This document shows, one piece after another, positions 49,366 through 59,101 of a stretch of 64,000 nt of DNA (the stretch's first letter is position 1; each line of letters starts with the position of its first letter). A program made the translations under genes and the position numbers. The notes under the pieces are model-generated. The model did no database searches. It was given only the letters and a program-made list of their open reading frames with translations, and was not told where the DNA came from. This DNA is from RAM1 sp050247515 (GTDB lineage: Bacteria > Pseudomonadota > Gammaproteobacteria > Burkholderiales > Burkholderiaceae_C), in NCBI GenBank assembly GCA_050247515.1, contig JBFWUB010000012.1, positions 1 through 64,000 on the forward strand. Reading direction: 5' to 3'.

Positions 49366-51489
49366 ATGATCGACTACACCACAGACGCCGACGGCATCGT
49401 CACCCTCACCATCAACGTGGCCGACCGGCCCATGAATGTGCTCAACCACGCCTCGATTGCGGCCTTTGACGCCGCAGTCAAAAAGGCCATCGCCGACCCG
49501 GCGGCCAAGGGCGTGATCGTTACCTCGTCTCGGCCCGAATTCGTTGCCGGTGGCGACCTGGATTTGATCCGCAACATCAAGACCGCAGAAGAATCCTTTG
49601 CCGCGGGCGGCCCGTTCAGCCAGACGCTGCGCATGCTTGAGAAATCTGGCAAACCCTTTGTGGCCGCCATCAACGGCACGGCGCTGGGCGGCGGGCTGGA
49701 GATCTGCCTGGCCTGCCACCGCCGCATCGTGGCAGACGACCCGAAAATCCAGCTGGGCGTGCCCGAAGTGACACTGGGCCTGTTGCCCGGCGCCGGCGGC
49801 ACACAACGCCTGCCACGCATGATCGGCATCAAGGCCGCCCTGCCCTACCTGCTGGAAGGCCGCAAGGCCGACCCGGCCAAGGCGCTGGAGGCCGGCATCG
49901 TGGACGAGGTGGTGCCCGCCGCCCAGTTGCTGGCGCGCGCACGTGCCTGGCTGCTGGCCGACGGTGCCAAGGCGGTGGTGAAGCCTTGGGACAGCAAGAA
50001 CTTCAGGTTCCCGGGCGGCGCACCGCAAAGCCCGGGGCCCACTCAGGTATTTTTTGCCGCGGGCGGCGCGCTGCTGGCCAAGACCCAGGGCCTGTACCCG
50101 GCGCCCGAGGCCATCCTGGCCTGCGTGTACGACGGCTGCCAGGTGGACATCGACACCGGCCTGCGCATCGAGCAGCGCCAGTTTGCGCAGCTGGCCACAT
50201 CGCAGGCCACCAAGAACATGATCCGCACGCTGTTCTACGACATGGGCGAGGCCAACCGTCTGGCCGGCCGCGCCAAGGACGTGCCGGTGCGCAAGTTCAG
50301 CAAGGTGGCGGTGCTGGGTGCCGGCATGATGGGCGCGGGCCTGGCACACGTGAGCGCACTGGCCGGCCTGGATGTGGTGCTGCTGGACACCACGCTCGAA
50401 TCCGCCGAAAAGGGAAAAGCCTACGGCGCGAAGATCATGGACGCGCAGGTGGCCAAGGGCCGCATGGCACAAGACAAACGCGACGCCACGCTGGCCCGCG
50501 TGAAGGTCACCACCGACTACGCCGAACTGGCCGGTTGTGACATGGTGATCGAGGCGGTGTTTGAAGACCGTGCCGTGAAGGCTGAAGTCACGCGCCGCGC
50601 CGAGGCGGTCATGCCCGCGGACGCGGTGTTTGCCTCCAACACCTCCACCCTGCCCATCACCGGGCTGGCGGCGGTGTCTTCGCGCCCGGCGCAGTTTGTG
50701 GGCCTGCATTTCTTCTCGCCGGTGGAAAAGATGCCGCTGGTGGAGGTGATCCGGGGCGCACAGACCAGCGAGGCCACCATTGCCCACGCGCTGGACTTTG
50801 CCAAGCGCATCCGCAAGACACCCATCGTGGTGAATGACTGTCCGGCCTTCTACGCCAACCGCGCGTTCGGCATGTACCCCTATGAGGCCATGACGCTGCT
50901 GGGCGAAGGCGTGAACCCCGCGCTGATCGAAAACGCCGGGCGCATGGCCGGCATGCCCATGCCGCCGCTGGCGCTGATTGACGAGTTTTCGGTGGAGCTG
51001 CTGTACAAGGCGCTCAAGCAGGCCCGCATTGACCAGGGCTCGGCCTACCGCGCGCAGCCGCAGGACGCGGTGATGGAAGTCATGGTGGACAAGCTGGGCC
51101 GCCTGGGCCGCAAGGTGGGCCAGGGCTTTTACGACTACCCGGCCGAAGGCGGTAAACGCCTGTGGCCCGGCCTGGCCGAGCATTTCCCGCTGGCAGCCGA
51201 GCAGCCCACGCTGGACGAGGTGCGTGACCGCCTGATGTACGCACAGTCGCTGGAGGCCGCGCGCTGCGTGGCCGAGGGCATTGTGAGCGGGCGCGACGCC
51301 GATGTGGGCTCGCTGTTGGGCTGGGGCTTCCCTTCCGTGCTGGGCGGCGTGCTGGGGCAGATCGATACCGTCGGCCCGGCGCGTTTTGTGGCGGCCTGCG
51401 ACACCATGGCCAGCCGCCATGGTGACCGCTTTGCCGTACCAGAAGCACTGCGCGCGCTGGCGGCCAGCGGCGGCTACTACCGCGCCTGA
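49366..51489 (+). CDS. Fused enoyl-CoA hydratase / 3-hydroxyacyl-CoA dehydrogenase (FadB-type)
   Basis: The 707-aa fusion has an N-terminal crotonase domain with both catalytic glutamates (Glu112 in GGGLEICLA, Glu134 in GVPEVTLGLLPGAGG), a Rossmann domain with GAGMMGAG starting near residue 318, and a 3-hydroxyacyl-CoA dehydrogenase C-terminus with LHFFSPVEKMPLVEVI. It performs two successive steps of beta-oxidation. Its length is normal for FadB/FadJ proteins. It follows the thiolase gene directly and precedes another crotonase gene. Confidence 0.93.
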   Translation: MIDYTTDADGIVTLTINVADRPMNVLNHASIAAFDAAVKKAIADPAAKGVIVTSSRPEFVAGGDLDLIRNIKTAEESFAAGGPFSQTLRMLEKSGKPFVAAINGTALGGGLEICLACHRRIVADDPKIQLGVPEVTLGLLPGAGGTQRLPRMIGIKAALPYLLEGRKADPAKALEAGIVDEVVPAAQLLARARAWLLADGAKAVVKPWDSKNFRFPGGAPQSPGPTQVFFAAGGALLAKTQGLYPAPEAILACVYDGCQVDIDTGLRIEQRQFAQLATSQATKNMIRTLFYDMGEANRLAGRAKDVPVRKFSKVAVLGAGMMGAGLAHVSALAGLDVVLLDTTLESAEKGKAYGAKIMDAQVAKGRMAQDKRDATLARVKVTTDYAELAGCDMVIEAVFEDRAVKAEVTRRAEAVMPADAVFASNTSTLPITGLAAVSSRPAQFVGLHFFSPVEKMPLVEVIRGAQTSEATIAHALDFAKRIRKTPIVVNDCPAFYANRAFGMYPYEAMTLLGEGVNPALIENAGRMAGMPMPPLALIDEFSVELLYKALKQARIDQGSAYRAQPQDAVMEVMVDKLGRLGRKVGQGFYDYPAEGGKRLWPGLAEHFPLAAEQPTLDEVRDRLMYAQSLEAARCVAEGIVSGRDADVGSLLGWGFPSVLGGVLGQIDTVGPARFVAACDTMASRHGDRFAVPEALRALAASGGYYRA

Positions 51490-51502
51490 GCCCGCCGCAC
51501 AC

Positions 51503-52393
51503 ATGAGCAGCACTATGGCCACCAGCCCCGCCGGTAGCGAGCTGCTGTACGAGGTGGCCCACGGGGTGGCCACCATCACCCTGAACCGGGCCGCGCAGCT
51601 CAACGCCATGACGCTGGCCATGATCCATGCGCTGGTGGCATTGATCGACTGTGCCGACGCTGACGACGCGGTGCGAGCCATCGTGGTCACCGGCGCCGGG
51701 CGTGCGTTTTGCGCGGGGGCGGATCTGTCGGGCAGTGAAAGCCCGTTCGCCAGCGAGGGGTTGGCCAGCGAGCCTGCGGCCGCCGCGCCCGAGCCCGATG
51801 CGGGTGGCGTTCTCACGCTGCGCATCCACCGCTGCCACAAGCCGGTCATCGCCGCCATCAACGGCTCGGCCGCTGGTGTGGGTGTGACCATGACACTGGC
51901 CATGGACGCGCGCTTTGCCGCCGAGGGTGCCCGTTTTGCGTTGCCGTTCGTGCGGCGCGGCATAGTTCCCGAAAGCGCATCCAGCTGGTTCCTGCCGCGC
52001 ATCGTGGGCCTGGACCGCGCGCTGGACTGGTGCCTGAGCGGCCGCACCTTTGATGCACACGAAGCCCTGGCCGCCGGGCTGGTGCGCACGCTGCACCCGT
52101 CGGCGGACGTGCTGCCGGCGGCGCTGGCCTATGCACGGTCGCTGGCCGAGGGCACGGCACCGGTGTCGGTGGCGCTCACGCGCCAGCTGCTGTGGCGCAT
52201 GGCGGCGGCCACCAGCCCTGAAGAAGCCCACCTGGCGGAAAGCGCACTGCTGGCCTCGCGTGCGCGCAGCGCCGATGTGCGCGAAGGCGTGGCGAGCTTT
52301 CTGTCCAAGCGCCCTGCCGTTTTCCCTGACACCGTGTCGCAGGGCCTGCCGGCATGGCCCGCGCGTGGCCCCATCCATCAAGGACCCGTATGA
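51503..52393 (+). CDS. Enoyl-CoA hydratase/isomerase (crotonase family)
   Basis: The 296-aa crotonase has GRAFCAGADLSG and INGSAAGVGVTMTLAMD as oxyanion-hole segments and retains a glutamate in RRGIVPESASSWFLPR. The first glutamate position is replaced (VGVTM), a pattern common in this subfamily. An extra loop of about 20 residues (EGLASEPAAAAPEPDAGG) lies after the first motif. ATG at 51503 or 51515 could start it. It overlaps the nitronate monooxygenase gene by 4 bp. Confidence 0.87.
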   Translation: MSSTMATSPAGSELLYEVAHGVATITLNRAAQLNAMTLAMIHALVALIDCADADDAVRAIVVTGAGRAFCAGADLSGSESPFASEGLASEPAAAAPEPDAGGVLTLRIHRCHKPVIAAINGSAAGVGVTMTLAMDARFAAEGARFALPFVRRGIVPESASSWFLPRIVGLDRALDWCLSGRTFDAHEALAAGLVRTLHPSADVLPAALAYARSLAEGTAPVSVALTRQLLWRMAAATSPEEAHLAESALLASRARSADVREGVASFLSKRPAVFPDTVSQGLPAWPARGPIHQGPV

Positions 52394-53355
52394 CCCGCCC
52401 GCCCCTGCCCGACGTGCTCGCCCGCCTGCGCCTGCCGGTGATCGCCGCACCGCTGTTCATCGTCAGCTCGCCGCAGCTGGTTGCCGCACAGTGCCAGGCC
52501 GGCATTGTGGGTGCTATCCCGGCGCTGAACGCGCGCACCACCGCACAGCTGGACCAATGGTTGGGCGAGATCACGGCAGCGCTGGCCGACCATGACCGTG
52601 CACACCCCGGTCAGAGCGCCGGGCCACTGGCGGTGAACCTGATCGCGCACCGCAGCAACACCCGGCTGGAGGCCGACCTGGCCGTGCTGGCAAAGCATCG
52701 CGTGCCCATCGTCATCACCTCCATGGGTGCGCGCACCGACATCAACGACGCCGTGCACGGCTGGGGCGGCATCGTGTTGCACGACGTGATCACCGACGGC
52801 TTTGCGCGCAAGGCCATCGACAAAGGTGCGGATGGCCTGATCGCCGTGGCTGCCGGCGCGGGCGGCCATGCCGGCACCCGCAGCCCGTTCGCGCTGGTGC
52901 AGGAAATCCGCGCCTGGTTCAACGGGCCGCTGGCGCTCAGTGGCGCCATTGCCACCGGGCGCAGCATTCTGGCCGCCCGCGCCATGGGCGCCGATTTCGC
53001 CTACATTGGCTCGGCCTTCATCGCCACCGAGGAAGCTCAGGCATCATCGGCCTACCGCCAGATGCTGGTGGACGGCAGTTCCGATGACATCGTCTACACC
53101 GACCTGTTCTCGGGCGTGCATGCCAACTACCTCAAGCCATCGGTGCGGGCCCAAGGGCTGGACCCAGACCAACTGGCCGGCCTGCCGCGCGGCGCCATCG
53201 ATGCAACGGGCAGCAAGGCATGGCGCGACATCTGGGGCGCCGGCCAGGGCATCGCCGCCATTCACGAAGTGGTGCCGGCGGCCACCCTGGTGGACCGGCT
53301 CGCGCGCGAATACGCACAAGCCGCGCAGGCACTGGCCGAGACCCCACAGACATAA
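52390..53355 (+). CDS. Nitronate monooxygenase-family flavoprotein (NPD/FMN TIM barrel)
   Basis: A 321-aa FMN-binding TIM-barrel protein of the 2-nitropropane dioxygenase family, with AAGAGGHAGTRSPFALVQEI as the phosphate-binding and active-site histidine segment and GADFAYIGSAFIATEEA near the end. Many members in acyl-CoA operons act on unknown CoA or enoate substrates rather than nitronates; some resemble FabK-type enoyl reductases. Start at ATG 52390 overlaps the crotonase stop. A flavin-dependent redox step on an intermediate is the safest inference. Confidence 0.87.
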   Translation: MTRPPLPDVLARLRLPVIAAPLFIVSSPQLVAAQCQAGIVGAIPALNARTTAQLDQWLGEITAALADHDRAHPGQSAGPLAVNLIAHRSNTRLEADLAVLAKHRVPIVITSMGARTDINDAVHGWGGIVLHDVITDGFARKAIDKGADGLIAVAAGAGGHAGTRSPFALVQEIRAWFNGPLALSGAIATGRSILAARAMGADFAYIGSAFIATEEAQASSAYRQMLVDGSSDDIVYTDLFSGVHANYLKPSVRAQGLDPDQLAGLPRGAIDATGSKAWRDIWGAGQGIAAIHEVVPAATLVDRLAREYAQAAQALAETPQT

Positions 53356-53387
53356 GAGACACAAGAGACACGACAGGAAAAGACTTC

Positions 53388-54974
53388 ATGACCGGCAATA
53401 TCCCCACCATCGACCCGCGCTTCAAGACGCTGGGCGACCTGTGCCGCGTGCACGCCGCGCGCCGCCCGGACCACCCCGCCCTGGTGTTCGAGGAGCGCAC
53501 CACCAGCTGGGCTGCCTTCGACCGCCAGACCAACCAGGTGGCCAACGTGCTGCTGGCCACCGGGCTGGCACCGCAAAGCCGCATAGCCTACCTTGGCAAG
53601 AACTGCGACCGCTTCTTCGATGTGTACCTGGGTGCCGCCAAGGCCCGCATGGTGCTGGTGCCGGTGAACTGGCGGCTGGCCCCGGAGGAAATTGCCTTCA
53701 TCCTGAAAGACGCACAAGCGCATATTCTTTTTGTTGGCGTGGACTACCTGCCACTGGTGGAGGGCCTGCGCAGCGCCGTGCCCGGCCTGCAGGTCGTGGT
53801 GTCGATGGACGGCCCACATCCCGGCTGCACCGAGTACACCGCCTGGCGTGATGCAGGCGGCACAGCAGACCCGCTTCAACCCGCCGACAGCGAAGAGGTG
53901 GCGCTGCAGCTGTACACCTCGGGTACCACCGGCCTGCCCAAGGGGGCGGAGCTGACCCACCACAACACCCTGGCCGCACTCGCCTACGCCGCGGCCGGGC
54001 ACCTGGGGCGCTGGACCGAAAACGACGTGTGCGTGGTGCCACTGCCGCTGTTTCACGCCGGCGGCGTGAGCTACGGCATGAATGCACCCTATGTGGGTGC
54101 CACCCTGGTGCTGCTGCGCGAGGCGCAGCCGGTGCTGATCCTGCAGGCGCTGGCGCGGCACCGCGTCACCAAGCTGGGCCTGGTGCCCGCGGTGATGCAG
54201 TTCATGCTGGACCACCCCGATTGCGCCAAGGCGGATTTCTCGCACCTGGACTGCATCACCTACGGCGGTGCGCCGATTCCGCCCGCACTGCTGCGCCGCG
54301 CGGTGCAGGTGATGGGCCCGGTGTTCCTGCAGATGTTCGGCATGACCGAATCCACCACGCTGGGCACCGCGCTGCAGCCACGCGACCACAACCCGGCCAT
54401 GCCGGAGCGCCTCACCTCCTGCGGCCAGGTGTTGCCGGGCGTGGATGTGCGCATCGTCACGCTACAGGGCCAACCGGCCCTGCCCGGCGAATCGGGCGAA
54501 ATCCTGATTCGCTGCCCCAGCATCATGAAGGGCTACTGGATGCGGCCCGAGGCGACCGCACAGGCGCTGCAAGGCGGCTGGTACCACACGGGCGACGTGG
54601 GCTACTTCGACGTGGACGGCTACCTGTTCATCCAGGACCGTCTGAAGGACATGATCATCTCCGGCGGCGAGAACATCTACCCCGCCGAGGTGGAGCGGGC
54701 GCTGGGCGACCACCCCGCCATCGCCGAATCCGCCGTGATTGGTGTGCCCGATGCGAAGTGGGGCGAGGCGGTCAAGGCGATGGTGGTGCTGCGCCCGGGG
54801 CAACAGCTCACCGAGGCGGAGGTGATCACCTTCGCGCGCGGCAAGATTGCCGGCTACAAATGCCCCAAGAGTGTGGATTTCGTGACAGCCCTGCCCCGCA
54901 ACCCCTCGGGCAAGCTGCTCAAACGTGTGCTGCGCGAGCCGTTCTGGGCCGGGCAGGCGCGCCGGGTGCACTGA
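53388..54974 (+). CDS. AMP-dependent acyl-CoA synthetase
   Basis: The 528-aa ligase carries YTSGTTGLPKGAE, the GWYHTGDVG motif, the hinge RLKDMIISGGENIYPAEVE and the C-terminal catalytic lysine motif PRNPSGKLLKRVL. It is related to medium-chain/fatty-acid ligases (FadD3-like length); FadD3 activates the steroid-derived HIP acid, but this identity is not claimed. It starts 32 bp after the nitronate monooxygenase gene, and its stop overlaps the SDR start (TGATG). Confidence 0.92.
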   Translation: MTGNIPTIDPRFKTLGDLCRVHAARRPDHPALVFEERTTSWAAFDRQTNQVANVLLATGLAPQSRIAYLGKNCDRFFDVYLGAAKARMVLVPVNWRLAPEEIAFILKDAQAHILFVGVDYLPLVEGLRSAVPGLQVVVSMDGPHPGCTEYTAWRDAGGTADPLQPADSEEVALQLYTSGTTGLPKGAELTHHNTLAALAYAAAGHLGRWTENDVCVVPLPLFHAGGVSYGMNAPYVGATLVLLREAQPVLILQALARHRVTKLGLVPAVMQFMLDHPDCAKADFSHLDCITYGGAPIPPALLRRAVQVMGPVFLQMFGMTESTTLGTALQPRDHNPAMPERLTSCGQVLPGVDVRIVTLQGQPALPGESGEILIRCPSIMKGYWMRPEATAQALQGGWYHTGDVGYFDVDGYLFIQDRLKDMIISGGENIYPAEVERALGDHPAIAESAVIGVPDAKWGEAVKAMVVLRPGQQLTEAEVITFARGKIAGYKCPKSVDFVTALPRNPSGKLLKRVLREPFWAGQARRVH

Positions 54975-55732
54975 TGGCGGCGGGACAGCTTTCAGGCCGG
55001 GCGGCCATCGTCACCGGCGCGGCGTCGGGCATAGGCCGCGCCATCACCTTGCTGTTTGTGCAGGAAGGCGCGCAGGTGCTGGCGGTGGACCGCGCAGCCC
55101 ACTTGCTGGGGGACTTGCCTGAATCCCCGGCCCTGCGCACGCTGGCGCAGGACGTCACCGCCGACGGCGCCGCCCGCACCATGGTGGACGCCGCCCTGGC
55201 GGCCTTCGGCCGGCTGGACATCGTGGTCAACAACGCGGGCAAGGGCCCGCCCACGCCGCTGTCGCAGACCAGCGATGTGGATTGGGACCGCCGGCTGGCC
55301 CTGAATCTGACCAGTGCCTTTCGCCTGTGCCGCGATGCGCATGCCGCACTGGCCGCCACGGGTGGCAACATCCTCAACATCACATCCACCCTGGGCCTGC
55401 GTGGCTACCCGGGCCATGGTGCCTATTCAGCCGCCAAGGCCGGCATGGTCGGCATGACACGCAACGCCGCCACCGACTACGCAGCCAGCGGCATCCGCGT
55501 GAATGCCATCGCACCGGGGGTGATTGCCACACCATTGACCGAAGCCGCGCTGGCCGACCCGCGTTTTCATGCGCGCACGGTGGGCCCCACGCCGCTGGGC
55601 CGCGCGGGGCAACCCGGTGAGGTGGCACAGGCCGCGCTGTTTTTGTGCAGCCCGCAGGCCAGTTTCATCACCGGGCAAATTCTTGCGGTAGACGGCGGCG
55701 CGAGCAGCGCGGTCTACCACGCAGGCGGCTGA
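54974..55732 (+). CDS. Short-chain dehydrogenase/reductase
   Basis: The 252-aa SDR has TGAASGIG, NNAG, an active-site serine in ITSTLG and YSAAK. The C-terminus VDGGASSAVYHAGG is slightly extended. It is the last gene of the second beta-oxidation operon and is coupled to the ligase gene. It probably oxidises a hydroxyl group on the same substrate. It is convergent with the second LIV transporter operon, 33 bp away. Confidence 0.9.
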   Translation: MAAGQLSGRAAIVTGAASGIGRAITLLFVQEGAQVLAVDRAAHLLGDLPESPALRTLAQDVTADGAARTMVDAALAAFGRLDIVVNNAGKGPPTPLSQTSDVDWDRRLALNLTSAFRLCRDAHAALAATGGNILNITSTLGLRGYPGHGAYSAAKAGMVGMTRNAATDYAASGIRVNAIAPGVIATPLTEAALADPRFHARTVGPTPLGRAGQPGEVAQAALFLCSPQASFITGQILAVDGGASSAVYHAGG

Positions 55733-55765
55733 ACCGCCGCGTCAGGTCACGTCAGGGCGGCCGTT

Positions 55766-56482
55766 TCAGGCAATCACGCCGGCACGCCCGAAATAGTGGT
55801 CGGCAATCACCGGATCACTGGCCAGATCGGCCGCTGCCCCCTGGTGCACCACACGCCCCTGCTCCAGCACAGCCGCGCGTCGGGCGGTGGCCAGTGCCAG
55901 CCGGGCGTTCTGTTCCACCAGCAGGATGGTCAGCCCCTGCGCGTTGAGCCGCTGCAGCGCACGGAACACTTCCTTGACGATGACTGGCGCCAGGCCCAGG
56001 CTGGGTTCGTCCAGCAGCAGCACCTTGGGCCGGCCCATCAGTGCGCGGCCGATGGCCAGCATCTGCTGCTGCCCGCCCGACAAAGAGCCCGACAGCTGGT
56101 TGCGCCGCTCTTTCAGCACCGGGAACAGGGCATGCACCTGGTCCAGTTCCGTCGCATCGCTGCCGCGGATCCCGGCGGCCTGGCGCCCAAGCTCCAGGTT
56201 CTCGGCCACCGTGAGCGGCGCGATCACACGCCGGCCCTCGGGCACCTGGATGATGCCGGCACGCGAGCGCTTGTGCGCCGGAATGCGCGCGATCGGCTGG
56301 CCTTCAAAAAGGATGTCTCCACCGGCAGGTACGATGCCCGAGATGGCATTCACCAGGCTGGACTTGCCGGCGCCGTTGGGGCCGATCAGCGCAAAGATTT
56401 CGCCCTGGTTGACCGTCAAGTCCACACAGCGCAGCGCCTGGATACCGCGGTAGTGAACGTCGAGTTGTCGGATCTGCAGCAT
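55766..56482 (-). CDS. ABC transporter ATP-binding protein (LivF-like), second importer
   Basis: A 238-aa ATPase with Walker A GPNGAGKS, signature LSGSLSGGQQQML and Walker B VLLLDEPSLGLAP. It is shorter than the LivF-like protein at 32104 and lacks the basic tail. It is the last gene of a minus-strand operon encoding a complete LIV-type importer. Sequence differences from the first importer indicate an old, not recent, duplication. Confidence 0.92.
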   Translation of the reverse strand: MLQIRQLDVHYRGIQALRCVDLTVNQGEIFALIGPNGAGKSSLVNAISGIVPAGGDILFEGQPIARIPAHKRSRAGIIQVPEGRRVIAPLTVAENLELGRQAAGIRGSDATELDQVHALFPVLKERRNQLSGSLSGGQQQMLAIGRALMGRPKVLLLDEPSLGLAPVIVKEVFRALQRLNAQGLTILLVEQNARLALATARRAAVLEQGRVVHQGAAADLASDPVIADHYFGRAGVIA

Positions 56483-56497
56483 GGGTTGTGTTCCGGT

Positions 56498-57256
56498 TTA
56501 CGCGCCCAGGTAGGCTTCAACCACCACCGGGTCACGGCCCACGGCATCGGGCTCGCCCTGGGCAATCAGACGACCGGCCGCCAGCACGTACAGCTGCGAG
56601 CACAACGACATCACAAAGCGCATGTTGTGCTCGATCAGCAGCACGGCCACACCGTCGTCGGCTACCTTGCGAAAGATATGCGCCAGGCTTTCGGCCTCGG
56701 CATCGTTCATGCCCGCTACGGGTTCGTCCAGCAGCAGGACCTTGGGACGGGTCGCCAGCGCACGCATCATCTCGATGCGCCGCTGGTGACCGTAAGACAG
56801 CCCGCCGGCCCGGTGCTCGGCCAGCTCGGTCATGCCAAAGCGCGCAAGCAACTGCATGGCTTCTCCACGCATTTGCAGGGCTTCGGCACGAGCCGACGGC
56901 AGGCCCAGGAGGTTGGCCCACAGGCTGGTCTTTTCGTGACGGTGAAAGCCGGCCAGCACGTTGTCCAGCACGCTGGCATCGGGCACCAGACGGATGTTCT
57001 GGAAGGTGCGCGCCACTCCGGCACGCGCCAGCTCGGGCGCCTCCGCCTTCGAGACATCCTGGCCGTCCAGCAGCACACGGCCGTGCGTCAGGTGCAGGAT
57101 GCCCGTGATCAGGTTGACCACCGTGGTCTTGCCCGCGCCGTTGGGGCCGATCAGCCCGGTGATCTGGCCGGCCGGCACTTGCAGGCTCACGCCGTCCACG
57201 GCGGGCACGCCGCCAAAGTGGCGTGCCACGTTGTCCAGGACCAGGGTGGCGCTCAT
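56498..57256 (-). CDS. ABC transporter ATP-binding protein (LivG-like), second importer
   Basis: The 252-aa ATPase has Walker A GPNGAGKT, the ARTFQNIRLVPDASV region, the variant signature LSYGHQRRIEMMRAL and Walker B VLLLDEPVAGMN. It overlaps the upstream permease gene by 4 bp and lies 15 bp before the LivF-like gene. It powers the second LIV-type importer. Confidence 0.92.
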   Translation of the reverse strand: MSATLVLDNVARHFGGVPAVDGVSLQVPAGQITGLIGPNGAGKTTVVNLITGILHLTHGRVLLDGQDVSKAEAPELARAGVARTFQNIRLVPDASVLDNVLAGFHRHEKTSLWANLLGLPSARAEALQMRGEAMQLLARFGMTELAEHRAGGLSYGHQRRIEMMRALATRPKVLLLDEPVAGMNDAEAESLAHIFRKVADDGVAVLLIEHNMRFVMSLCSQLYVLAAGRLIAQGEPDAVGRDPVVVEAYLGA

Positions 57257-58146
57257 GGCTGGCTCCCGGCAGGCAAGGTTGAAGCCGTCTGCGGCGCTTT
57301 GCGCCGCAGACGGCGGTCTTTCAGGTTGGCAATAACGGTATCGGCCAGCCCGCGCGGCAGGTAGATGATCACCAGCATCAGCAGGATGCCCTGCACCACA
57401 GCACGGTAGTCGGCAAACACGCGGAAGATCTCGGGCAGCGACGTCAGCACCAGCGCACCCACCAGCGCGCCCCACACCGTCGTGCGCCCGCCCAGCACCA
57501 CCATGGCCAGCGCCGCCACCAGCAGGCCAAAGCCGTAGTCCTGCGGCGTGATGCTGTAGCTGCTGATGGCGTGCAGGCCGCCCGACAAACCGGCCAGGGC
57601 GCCCGAGAGCACAAAGGCAATGCGGTGGTAGTACGGCACCGAAATGCCCAGCGACACCGCCACCGTTTCATCCTCGCGGATCACGTCCAGCGCACGGCCA
57701 AAGCTGTAGCGACCCATCATGACCAGGAACACCACCACCACGATCACAATCGCCAGCAGGCTGACGGTACTGGCCGCGTGCGGAATACTGTTGACCCCCA
57801 TGGGGCCATTGGTCAATGCCACCCAGTTCTGCGTGGCCGACAACACGATCTGCACAAACGCCAGCGTCGCCACCGCCTGGAAGACGCCGCGCAGGCGAGA
57901 TAGCGGCAGCGCCAGCAGCGCGCTGACAAACGTGCCCAGCATCATGCCCGCCACCACCGACAACCACGGGTTCCAGCCCAGCTTGGTGGTCAGCAGCGCG
58001 GTGCAGTAGGCGCCCAGCGCCGCAAAGCCCGCGCTGCCCAGCGAGAACACGCCCGCGCGCAGCACCACATACTGGCTGGCAGCCAGCAGCATGTTGACCA
58101 GGATGTGATCGAGCAGCGACTGGTAGGTGTTGAAAAAATTGATCAT
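57253..58146 (-). CDS. ABC transporter permease (LivM-like), second importer
   Basis: The 297-aa permease has about eight to nine hydrophobic segments and the LivM-like segments LRAGVFSLGSAGFAALGAYC and SYSITPQDYGFGLLVAALAM. Compared with the permease at 30195 it lacks the long N-terminal extension. Coupled by 4-bp overlaps to both neighbouring genes (ATGA). It forms the pore with the LivH-like protein at 58143. Confidence 0.92.
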   Translation of the reverse strand: MINFFNTYQSLLDHILVNMLLAASQYVVLRAGVFSLGSAGFAALGAYCTALLTTKLGWNPWLSVVAGMMLGTFVSALLALPLSRLRGVFQAVATLAFVQIVLSATQNWVALTNGPMGVNSIPHAASTVSLLAIVIVVVVFLVMMGRYSFGRALDVIREDETVAVSLGISVPYYHRIAFVLSGALAGLSGGLHAISSYSITPQDYGFGLLVAALAMVVLGGRTTVWGALVGALVLTSLPEIFRVFADYRAVVQGILLMLVIIYLPRGLADTVIANLKDRRLRRKAPQTASTLPAGSQP

Positions 58147-59036
58147 GCCCGCTGCACCCGCATGGCTGCCGTGGGCTGGCCGAACAGGCCGGTGGGGCGC
58201 AGCACAATCACCACAAACAGCGCCCCGAAAACGATGGCTTCCGCCACGCCGGACGAGATGTAGGCCACGCTCAGTGTCTGCACGATGCCGATGGCCATGC
58301 CCGCAATCAACGCACCGGGGATGCTGCCCAACCCACCCAGGATGATGATGACAAACGCGCGCAGCAGCAGCGGCTCGCCCATGGCGAAGTGCACGGAGTT
58401 GAAGACCAGCCCGATCAACACACCCGCCATGCCGGCGAGCGCCCCGGAGATGAAGAACACCTGCATGTTCACCGGCCCGGGGTTGATACCCAGCAGCCGG
58501 GAAGTCTGTTCCGCGTAGGCCACCGAGCGAATGCGCAGGCCAAAGCTGGTGCGGTACAGGTACCACACCAGTCCCACCACCATGACAACCACCAGCGCCA
58601 TGATGACCAGTTGCAGCAGCTGAACCCGCATGCCCATGAAGCTGAAGAAAATCACCGGGAAGGCATCGAACGGGAAACGCATGATGGCCGTGTTGGACAC
58701 CTTTTGCGCGATGGACAGCAGCACCAGATCCGCGCCGATGGAAGACACGATGGCAGAAAACTCCGGCCCGCCGCGCCGTCTCAGTGGGCGAAACGCCACC
58801 AGGTCCAGCAGCACGGACACAGCGCCACCGGCCAGCATGCCCACCAGCAGCGCCACGTAGATCGGTGCGTCCAGCTTGAGCACGGCGTACAGACCGGCGA
58901 AGGCGCCCCACATGAACACCGAACCGTGGGCCATGTTCATGATGTGGTTCACACCGAACAGCAGCGTGAAGCCGAGCGCGAACAGCCCGTACACACTGCC
59001 GACGACGATCCCGTTCAGGAGTTGTTGCATCAGCAT
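58143..59036 (-). CDS. ABC transporter permease (LivH-like), second importer
   Basis: A 297-aa permease with the LivH start MLMQQLLNGIVVGSVYGLFA, LLFGVNHIMNMAHG and GGLGSIPGALIAGMAIG. It is the first gene of the minus-strand transporter operon and is divergent from the P450 gene at 59182. Two GTCCCC-type palindromes lie in this 145-bp gap. No binding protein is in the operon; the partial gene at 63493 or those at 34792 and 35971 could serve. Confidence 0.92.
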   Translation of the reverse strand: MLMQQLLNGIVVGSVYGLFALGFTLLFGVNHIMNMAHGSVFMWGAFAGLYAVLKLDAPIYVALLVGMLAGGAVSVLLDLVAFRPLRRRGGPEFSAIVSSIGADLVLLSIAQKVSNTAIMRFPFDAFPVIFFSFMGMRVQLLQLVIMALVVVMVVGLVWYLYRTSFGLRIRSVAYAEQTSRLLGINPGPVNMQVFFISGALAGMAGVLIGLVFNSVHFAMGEPLLLRAFVIIILGGLGSIPGALIAGMAIGIVQTLSVAYISSGVAEAIVFGALFVVIVLRPTGLFGQPTAAMRVQRA

Positions 59037-59070
59037 GGGCCGAGAATAGGATCAGCCGTGATGCCGGTAT

Positions 59071-59088
59071 GTCCCCTTGAGGTGGGAC
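59071..59088. promoter_or_regulatory. GTCCCC-N6-TGGGAC dyad, first of two in the LivH/P450 promoter
   Basis: GTCCCC (59071-59076), TTGAGG, TGGGAC (59083-59088). One base of the right arm deviates from the consensus. It lies 34 bp before the LivH-like start on the minus strand. Confidence 0.6.
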
Positions 59089-59101
59089 GGGTTTGCCCCA
59101 C

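Noticed and set aside
49324..52089. A very long open frame on the minus strand opposite the FadB and crotonase genes
   Set aside because: It has no family resemblance, its composition is that of a complementary shadow of high-G+C codons, and the plus-strand genes have intact catalytic motifs over the whole length.
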